Notes under the pieces: generated by a model | Told to the model about the DNA's origin: nothing | Seen by the model: the letters and a program-made list of their open reading frames with translations, nothing else | Databases searched by the model: none | From: an uncultured Lachnospiraceae bacterium | GTDB lineage: Bacteria > Bacillota > Clostridia > Lachnospirales > Lachnospiraceae | DNA length: 64,000 bases | Direction: 5' to 3' | Assembly (NCBI GenBank): GCA_902779445.1 | Contig: CACZBM010000004.1 | Location: 19,329 to 83,328 of the forward strand | Translations under genes and position numbers: made by a program | Shown: in pieces, positions 58,752 through 64,000 of the stretch | How positions within the stretch are numbered: position 1 is the first letter of the stretch | Layout of the letters: each line of letters begins with the position of its first letter

Positions 58752-58775
58752 GTCACTTGCGGAACCGCAAGTGAC
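58752..58775. repeat. Perfect short hairpin GTCACTTGCGG / CCGCAAGTGAC
   Basis: An 11-base perfect inverted repeat with a two-base centre, in the gap between the EAL gene and the MATE gene. No T-run follows, so it is not an obvious terminator. It could be an operator or another small repeat family. Confidence 0.6.
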
Positions 58776-58873
58776 GTATGATGGACCTAAGGGTTCTTGG
58801 CAATTTAATATAATGGGATTATACTAATGTGACTATACAAAAGATGATGAAAAAGATAAAGGAGATCCCGCAC

Positions 58874-60241
58874 TTGAGCGAAAGAGCAGAAAACAAGATG
58901 GGCACAATGCCCGTTAAAAAACTGATAATAATGATGTCGCTGCCCATGATGATATCCATGCTTGTTCAGGCTTTATATAATGTTGTGGACAGTATCTTTG
59001 TATCACAGATAGATGAGGGCGCACTTACTGCCGTAACCCTCGCATTCCCGATGCAGACTCTTATGATATCCATAGGTTCCGGTACCGGTGTGGGAATAAA
59101 TGCACTCCTCTCCCGTTCCCTTGGTGAAAAGCGTTTTGACAGGTCCGATGCTGCCGCAAATAACGGTATTTTACTGACTTTCTTAAGCTTTATCGCATTT
59201 CTCTTCATAGGATTATTCGGTGCCCGCCCCTTCATCATGACCCAGACATCGGATCCCCTGATAGCTGAATACGGTTCCACATACCTTGGAATAGTATCCT
59301 GTCTTTCATTCGGAATATTCTTCCAGATGACCTTTGAGCGCCTTCTCCAGTCAACGGGCAGAAGCTTTTACAGCATGATCTCCCAGGCTACGGGAGCGAT
59401 AATCAATATAATTTTTGATCCCATACTGATCTTCGGTCTCTTAGGATTCCCGAAAATGGGTGTTGCCGGGGCGGCTTATGCCACTGTCCTCGGCCAGGTG
59501 GTGGCTTCCATACTGGGACTCATCATGAATCTGAAATTTAATTCAGATATTTCCATTTCATTAAAGAAGATACTCCATCCGGAAGCATCAGTCATAAAAG
59601 AAATATACATGGTGGGAGTTCCTTCTATATTGATGATGTCCATAGGTTCCGTCATGACATATATGATGAACAGGATACTCACAATCTTTTCCAGCACTGC
59701 GACCGCGGTATTCGGGGCATATTTCAAGCTCCAGAGCTTCTTCTTTATGCCTGTATTCGGTCTAAATAACGGTGTCATCCCGGTACTTGCCTACAATTAC
59801 GGGGCCCGGAAGAAGGACAGGATCCACGAGACCCTGAAGTTCTCTATTGCTTTGGCAGTTTCCATTATGCTGGTGGGAACGATCATTTTCGAAACTATCC
59901 CCGATAAGCTTCTCGGATTCTTCAATGCGTCTCCCGAAATGCTTGCGATCGGTATCCCGGCACTCAGGATAATGGGTATCATATTCCCCTTTGCCGGTGC
60001 CAGCATCTCAATGGGGTCCATATTCCAGGCTTTTTCCGAGAGTATATACTCTCTTATAATCTCCGTTGCCAGACAGCTCGTTGTACTTATCCCTGCCGCA
60101 TGGCTTTTGTCACTTACAGGTATTGTCAGCAATGTATGGTGGGCTTTCCCCATTGCGGAAAGCGTTTCTTTCACCCTGTCACTCTTTTTCTTCAGACGTC
60201 TCTTAGGAAAGGTCGGGTCACAGCTTGAACAGGACTTATGA
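58874..60241 (+). CDS. MATE-family multidrug/metabolite transporter
   Basis: A 455-residue membrane protein with 12 spans in two halves and the MATE-type opening KLIIMMSLPMMISMLVQALY. The open frame begins further upstream at a GTG. I prefer TTG at 58874 because AAAGGAG lies ten bases upstream and the resulting start (MSERAENKMGTMP) matches the usual N-terminus of the family. TATAAT lies at about 58808 as a possible -10 box. It exports cationic drugs or metabolites with a sodium or proton gradient. The HD gene overlaps its end. Confidence 0.85.
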   Translation: MSERAENKMGTMPVKKLIIMMSLPMMISMLVQALYNVVDSIFVSQIDEGALTAVTLAFPMQTLMISIGSGTGVGINALLSRSLGEKRFDRSDAAANNGILLTFLSFIAFLFIGLFGARPFIMTQTSDPLIAEYGSTYLGIVSCLSFGIFFQMTFERLLQSTGRSFYSMISQATGAIINIIFDPILIFGLLGFPKMGVAGAAYATVLGQVVASILGLIMNLKFNSDISISLKKILHPEASVIKEIYMVGVPSILMMSIGSVMTYMMNRILTIFSSTATAVFGAYFKLQSFFFMPVFGLNNGVIPVLAYNYGARKKDRIHETLKFSIALAVSIMLVGTIIFETIPDKLLGFFNASPEMLAIGIPALRIMGIIFPFAGASISMGSIFQAFSESIYSLIISVARQLVVLIPAAWLLSLTGIVSNVWWAFPIAESVSFTLSLFFFRRLLGKVGSQLEQDL

Positions 60242-60698
60242 GGATCAGCTTCGCGCAATAGTAAACAGTGATGTTTTCAAACGGCTTACAGGGCAGGAAC
60301 ATCACTACAATACCACCCTTGACAGGCATATCTTTTCTGTAGCATATGCATGCAGAAAAATATGTTCTGTTTTAAAAAGTTTTGGAATACATGTCCGCGA
60401 GAAAGAATTGATAGTGGCTGCTTTCTGTCACGATCTTGGAATGGCAGACAGAAAAGATAATAATGTATATCATTTCTTAAGAAATAATCTGGCTTTAAGA
60501 CATGGTAACAGGAGTGTGGAATATGCGGAGAAGATACTGGGTTCAGACCTCACGGAGCTTGAAAAACACGTGATAATACGGCACATGTTCCCGACTCAGT
60601 TACCCCCGTTATGCAGGGAAGGCTGGATACTTATCGCAGCAGATAAATACTGCACAGTAAAGGATTTCTTCAAAAATCTTAATAAATTCTTTCGTTAA
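60225..60698 (+). CDS. HD-domain phosphohydrolase-like protein
   Basis: The 157-residue protein has an HD motif AFCHDLGMADR and a second His in HVIIRHMF, with an upstream His in TTLDRHIFSVAYACRKIC. Such proteins hydrolyse nucleotides or phosphate esters with a metal pair. The start is a TTG at 60225, overlapping the MATE gene by 17 bases; no ATG occurs in the first 100 codons upstream of the motif. The role is unknown. It resembles small HD proteins found near transporter genes. Confidence 0.7.
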   Translation: MNRTYEDQLRAIVNSDVFKRLTGQEHHYNTTLDRHIFSVAYACRKICSVLKSFGIHVREKELIVAAFCHDLGMADRKDNNVYHFLRNNLALRHGNRSVEYAEKILGSDLTELEKHVIIRHMFPTQLPPLCREGWILIAADKYCTVKDFFKNLNKFFR

Positions 60699-60816
60699 TA
60701 GTCACAAACCGTTTTCAAAGATAACTAATTATGTACATATTTGATGTGTAGTATATGTATTAAGAAAACGGAAGAAAAAACTTTTTCATAACTCTCCTTA
60801 AAAGTATATTTACTCT

Positions 60817-60847
60817 AAAATCCGCTGCAGTTGCAGCGGATTTTTTT
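60817..60847 (+). terminator. Strong bidirectional terminator
   Basis: TCCGCTGCA-GT-TGCAGCGGA followed by TTTTTTT and preceded by AAAA. It ends the HD-gene transcript. Confidence 0.88.
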
Positions 60848-60855
60848 GAGAAGTA

Positions 60856-60964
60856 CCCTCATCCGTCGACTTCGTCGACACCTTACCGATGGCAGCCGTG
60901 CATAGCACGGCTATACGCCATTCAAAACGTGCCACTGGCACGTTTTGCCCCAGAGGGGGAAGGC
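60856..60964. repeat. Long family B repeat at the end of the radical SAM gene
   Basis: CCCTCATCCGTCGAC..GTCGAC, the hairpin AGCCGTGCATAGCACGGCT flanked by GGC..GCC, CAAAACGTGCCACTGGCACG, then TTTTGCCCCAGAGGGGGAAGG. It ends on the stop codon of the 60966 gene. Confidence 0.85.
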
Positions 60965-60965
60965 T

Positions 60966-61808
60966 TTAAATATTCCCCTGATATATATATTTAAGGTTTT
61001 CCCCTGCCACTTCGGCAAGTCTCAGTACTTTATCCACCCTTGTGGGTTCCCGGTCCGAATACTCATATTGCGGGAAAAAGCGGCTGATATGATAGGGTAT
61101 CTCATTACCTTTTCCGTTATTCAGAGAGCTTATCCATCCGGTCATTTCCCTGATCTCTTCTTCCGAGTCGTTCATACCCGGCACGATGAGGGTGGTGATC
61201 TCCATATGGCACTTCGCTGATGCTTCCCTGATAAACTCCTTTGTCTGATGGAGATCACCCTTCAAGATATCTCTGTAAACATCCTCTGAAAAGGATTTCA
61301 GGTCGATGTTCATGGCATCTATATAAGGAAGTATCTCGTGAAGCACTTCCAATGTGGCGGTGCCGTTTGACACGAGGACATTTTTCATCCCGGCTTCAGA
61401 AACAAGCCTTGCCGTATCCCGTACAAATTCATACCCGATCAGGGCTTCATTATATGTAAAAGCCACTCCTATATTACCGTTTGGTATCTCTCCCTCGGCA
61501 ATAGTAACTATCTTTTCAGGAAGTATCCTTATGATATCTCTCTTAAAGTCATCTCTTCCCCTCTGGGAAATATCGTGATTCTGGCAGAATGGGCACTTCA
61601 GATTGCAGCCGTAGGACCCGAGAGACAGGATCTTCTTACCCGGATGGAACCGGCTTAAGGGCTTCTTCTCTATGGGATCGAGGGCGATGGAGGTTAACAG
61701 TCCATAGTTACCCGGTACTATTTCACCGTCAACATTTTTTCTCCCCTTACAAAAGCCTGTCTGTCCCGGTTCCAGATCGCAATGGTGAAAACAGACATGG
61801 CATTTCAT
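60966..61808 (-). CDS. AmmeMemoRadiSam system radical SAM enzyme
   Basis: The 280-residue protein has CHVCFHHCDLEPGQTGFCKG at the N-terminus (a cysteine-rich cluster, shortened here to the leading part) and the radical SAM motif YGCNLKCPFCQNHDIS (CX3CX2C). Its closest relatives are pyruvate formate-lyase activase-like proteins always found with AMMECR1 and Memo homologues. The reaction is unknown. It overlaps the partner gene by four bases, which supports joint function. Confidence 0.9.
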   Translation of the reverse strand: MKCHVCFHHCDLEPGQTGFCKGRKNVDGEIVPGNYGLLTSIALDPIEKKPLSRFHPGKKILSLGSYGCNLKCPFCQNHDISQRGRDDFKRDIIRILPEKIVTIAEGEIPNGNIGVAFTYNEALIGYEFVRDTARLVSEAGMKNVLVSNGTATLEVLHEILPYIDAMNIDLKSFSEDVYRDILKGDLHQTKEFIREASAKCHMEITTLIVPGMNDSEEEIREMTGWISSLNNGKGNEIPYHISRFFPQYEYSDREPTRVDKVLRLAEVAGENLKYIYQGNI

Positions 61809-63208
61809 AGGCCCTCCTTCGGGCAGTGGCGCACCACTTCGAATCTTTCCAGCTCTACTCCCTCTTCATCGGGAGCTATGCCTGCCTTTCTCCTTGCAAT
61901 GTCAATCTGCTCCGAAACGGTATCCACTCCCTCCAGATTCGGAAGAAGGAGTCCTCTCCTGTTTCCCTTGGTAACTATCACACCATACCTCTTCACATCC
62001 AGTTCGTCCGGTGAACTGATGCTCTCGGTATCAGACAGGACATCCACGCTGTACTCGAGGAACGGAAGCTCCTCCGGCCGTACCGGAGAAAACCTGGGAT
62101 CCCTGACAGATGCACTTATGGCATTTGATATTATCTCATCCGCAATGCATCCTCTTACGGGTGAGATAGTCCCGATACATCCTCTTAAATCCCCGTCCTT
62201 ATGAAGGGACACAAAGGTTCCTGCCTTTCTCTTCAGCATTTCCTCAGGGAGATTTAAGGGTTTTTCTATTATGGTCCCGTTTTTTATATAGTTTTCAATC
62301 GTATTCCTGGCAAGGGTCACATAGGCATCCTCGGCAGATCTTTCCTTGTCGAGCTTCATAACCTTTTTCTCATACCATTTATCAAGAAACGCTCTTTCCT
62401 TATCCTCACCTGTACACTTGTAGGTGCATACACCGTAACCCACACCGGTCACGTCCTGATGGCATAGCGCTTCGATCTTTAATGTCTTCCTATCAAAAGC
62501 ACCTGCCATAATACAGAATGACCTGTGTCCGCACTCGGCAGCCTTATCCAAAAGATGGGTATCAAACTCCAGAAGAGATGCAAAATCTCCGGATCCCATG
62601 ACTTTCATTATCTTCTCATCATATTCAGGGCCTTTTGCGTCGAATCCATATGGTCCGCTTTCCTGAAGTTTATGGGAAAGATCACCGCTCCCCACGTAGA
62701 CTACGCGTTTATTCAGGTCATCGGCGGCTCTGGATATAAGCATTCCGAAGTGATAATGGTCTGCCAGCGAGACTCCGGATATCCCGGTCCTTATCAGTTT
62801 AAAATCCTTATATTTCTGAAGGATAAAGTACAGCGGCACCATGGTACCATGATCCAGTTCAGGATTTCTCTCCCCCTCCGTACCCGCGGGGAACGAGAAC
62901 TCATTACATAACTCTTCTATCCTGTTCCTTAAGCTCACGTCATAATCCACGAGCATTCCGGTTTTCGGCGCTCCGAACTGCCTCATATCTCCTCCGGCAC
63001 TGTCCCCCGGGGAGATATGGATATAGTCCGAATACATTACCGAATGTGGTGAAGAGAGCACTATGGTCTCCGGACGGAGAGCAGCCACAAAGTCCGCAGC
63101 CTTCTCATATGCCCTGATCGTATCCTCCACCACCTTTTCTCCACCCTTTCCCACATCGGGAATGATGAGAGGAGGGTGAGGAACCATGATACCGCCAATA
63201 ATACCCAT
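61805..63208 (-). CDS. Fused AmmeMemoRadiSam proteins B (Memo-like) and A (AMMECR1-like)
   Basis: A 467-residue fusion. The N-terminal half (about 1-270) is Memo-like (MVPHPPLIIPDVGKGG, ETIVLSSPHSVMYSDYIHIS, SGDLSHKLQESGPYGF, AGAFDRKTLKIE), related to extradiol dioxygenases with a possible metal site at the His residues. The C-terminal half (about 285-467) is AMMECR1-like (GTFVSLHKDGDLRGCIGTIS, RDPRFSPV, PFLEYSVDVLS, GRRGLLLP-type loop). The biological function of the trio is not known. It lies 47 bases from thiT. Confidence 0.9.
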   Translation of the reverse strand: MGIIGGIMVPHPPLIIPDVGKGGEKVVEDTIRAYEKAADFVAALRPETIVLSSPHSVMYSDYIHISPGDSAGGDMRQFGAPKTGMLVDYDVSLRNRIEELCNEFSFPAGTEGERNPELDHGTMVPLYFILQKYKDFKLIRTGISGVSLADHYHFGMLISRAADDLNKRVVYVGSGDLSHKLQESGPYGFDAKGPEYDEKIMKVMGSGDFASLLEFDTHLLDKAAECGHRSFCIMAGAFDRKTLKIEALCHQDVTGVGYGVCTYKCTGEDKERAFLDKWYEKKVMKLDKERSAEDAYVTLARNTIENYIKNGTIIEKPLNLPEEMLKRKAGTFVSLHKDGDLRGCIGTISPVRGCIADEIISNAISASVRDPRFSPVRPEELPFLEYSVDVLSDTESISSPDELDVKRYGVIVTKGNRRGLLLPNLEGVDTVSEQIDIARRKAGIAPDEEGVELERFEVVRHCPKEGL

Positions 63209-63255
63209 AATTTACCCCCTTTTAATTTACGGTGTTCCGCCTTACGCGATCTTAC

Positions 63256-63924
63256 TTACGCGTTCTGAACAGCCATATTCTTTACTCTTAAGAGGCCGTG
63301 TGCCACAGCGGGGATCGCGAGTAACACGATAGTAAGTGCAGCCTCTGCAAATATATATGCTCCATTATACAGGAAAGAATACACAGCGGGGTTCATTCCT
63401 TCCGGAGCGTAATCTCCGAAGAAGATAAAGCCTGATAAAAATGCAAACACGAATCTTCCTAGAACTCCGAGGATGTAGCCCTTTATAAGACCGTTCTTTG
63501 AATTATGGAATACTCCCGAAAGACCAAGTGCACCGAATGCCAGCACATAGTCACATAAGAGCTGGGGCACGCTTAAGATATAGGGATCTACCACTAGCTG
63601 CAGAAGTCCATACGCAAAAGCTGCCGTGAGTCCGGTGCGGAGTCCGTACCAGTAACCGATAAGAACGATAAAGAGCATTGAGAAAAGAGAGATAGATCCA
63701 CCCATGGGCATATGTAATAACTTGATCATGGATGTCACATAGGCAAGCGCCATAGCCATGGCAGCAAATACCAGCTTTCTCGTTCCGTTCTTTACTACAT
63801 TTGAAGATGATGTGAAATAGCATGCTACCGCCAGAAGTATCAGCATGATAACAATGATGGCAGTGTAGCCTGCTCCGGTAAGAGCATAGCTTCCGTCTTC
63901 GGTGAGTGTTGCAAATAATGACAT
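63256..63924 (-). CDS. thiT: Thiamine ECF transporter S-component
   Basis: The 222-residue protein has six hydrophobic helices. The second half shows the thiamine-binding signature: LLHMPMGGSISLFSMLFIVL, IGYWYGLRTGLTAAFAYGLL, and YILSVPQLLCDYVLAFGA. A long N-terminal hydrophobic segment (residues 20-42) precedes the core. It binds thiamine and docks with the ECF energising module. The start has AAGGAGG seven bases upstream. A possible folded leader follows at the right edge of the window. Confidence 0.92.
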   Translation of the reverse strand: MSLFATLTEDGSYALTGAGYTAIIVIMLILLAVACYFTSSSNVVKNGTRKLVFAAMAMALAYVTSMIKLLHMPMGGSISLFSMLFIVLIGYWYGLRTGLTAAFAYGLLQLVVDPYILSVPQLLCDYVLAFGALGLSGVFHNSKNGLIKGYILGVLGRFVFAFLSGFIFFGDYAPEGMNPAVYSFLYNGAYIFAEAALTIVLLAIPAVAHGLLRVKNMAVQNA

Positions 63925-63929
63925 AAAAA

Positions 63930-64000
63930 AACCTCCTTTGATAAAACGGGAGGGGATTTGTGGAGTATTCCGGGTTTCCCCCGAAGTATCCTTGCTTTCC
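63930..64000 (-). promoter_or_regulatory. thiT leader with a possible ribosome-site-masking stem
   Basis: On the minus strand CCTCC pairs with the GGAGG ribosome site across a 12-base loop. An imperfect hairpin (GGATACTTC-GGG / CCCGGAATACTCC) precedes it. The edge sequence GGAAAGC would fit the end of a TPP riboswitch (..AGGGAA), but the rest of the element is outside the window. Confidence 0.35.

Overview
The window looks like chromosome of an anaerobic gut-type Firmicute, most likely a member of the Lachnospiraceae (Clostridia). This rests on gene content: a glycyl-radical propanediol microcompartment of the rhamnose/fucose type, YesM/YesN-style two-component proteins, FeoA-FeoA-FeoB with a small Cys-rich partner, a DUF3793-flavodoxin pair, AmmeMemoRadiSam proteins, and several families of small palindromic repeats. 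The species cannot be named from the sequence. Most genes are on the minus strand. I see no rRNA, tRNA, CRISPR array, prophage or transposase.

Layout. 1-8,080: a signalling cluster with two HD-GYP membrane proteins, a very large propeller-sensor hybrid kinase and a double-receiver response regulator. 8,156-22,841: a complete L-rhamnose/L-fucose-to-propanediol metabolosome. Read in the direction of transcription it holds the glycyl radical diol dehydratase and its activase, then (from a second promoter) aldolase, CoA-acylating aldehyde dehydrogenase, alcohol dehydrogenase, four BMC-H shell proteins, PduL, the pentamer PduN, the RnfC-like PduS, PduT, a DeoR-type regulator, rhamnulokinase and a tandem mutarotase. 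22,869-24,570: ZIP metal transporter divergent from a DtxR-family repressor, and a MIF-type tautomerase. 24,723-26,428: two unknown membrane proteins. 26,438-35,837: an FtsX/HlyD/ATPase export system, DUF3793, flavodoxin and a heterodimeric ABC exporter, tied together by four near-identical palindromes. 35,834-39,681: LarC with an ECF S-component, two unknown small membrane proteins, a Lys/Ala-rich protein and an orphan ParA. 39,877-48,242: a ribose/rhamnose-type sugar ABC transporter divergent from a YesN/YesM pair. 48,347-50,857: a polar amino-acid ABC transporter. 51,015-53,335: rpmG-secE-nusG-rplK-rplA. 53,498-56,965: Feo iron uptake divergent from a second DtxR-family repressor. 57,010-60,698: EAL phosphodiesterase, MATE transporter, HD protein. 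60,966-64,000: AmmeMemoRadiSam genes and the thiamine S-component ThiT.

How it fits together. The sugar ABC transporter, mutarotase, rhamnulokinase and aldolase would bring L-rhamnose to lactaldehyde and dihydroxyacetone phosphate. Propanediol is then dehydrated by the radical enzyme, and propionaldehyde is disproportionated inside the shell by PduP/PduL and the alcohol dehydrogenase. Rhamnose isomerase and lactaldehyde reductase are not in the window. The second theme is iron and metal homeostasis: Feo, ZIP, two DtxR repressors, flavodoxin, and palindromes lying exactly between the -35 and -10 boxes of three promoters.

The most unusual feature at DNA level is the set of three small repeat families (called A, B and C here). 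They sit repeatedly at the exact 3' ends of genes, in some cases supplying the stop codon or the last residues of a protein, and in one case the ribosome binding site of the next gene.
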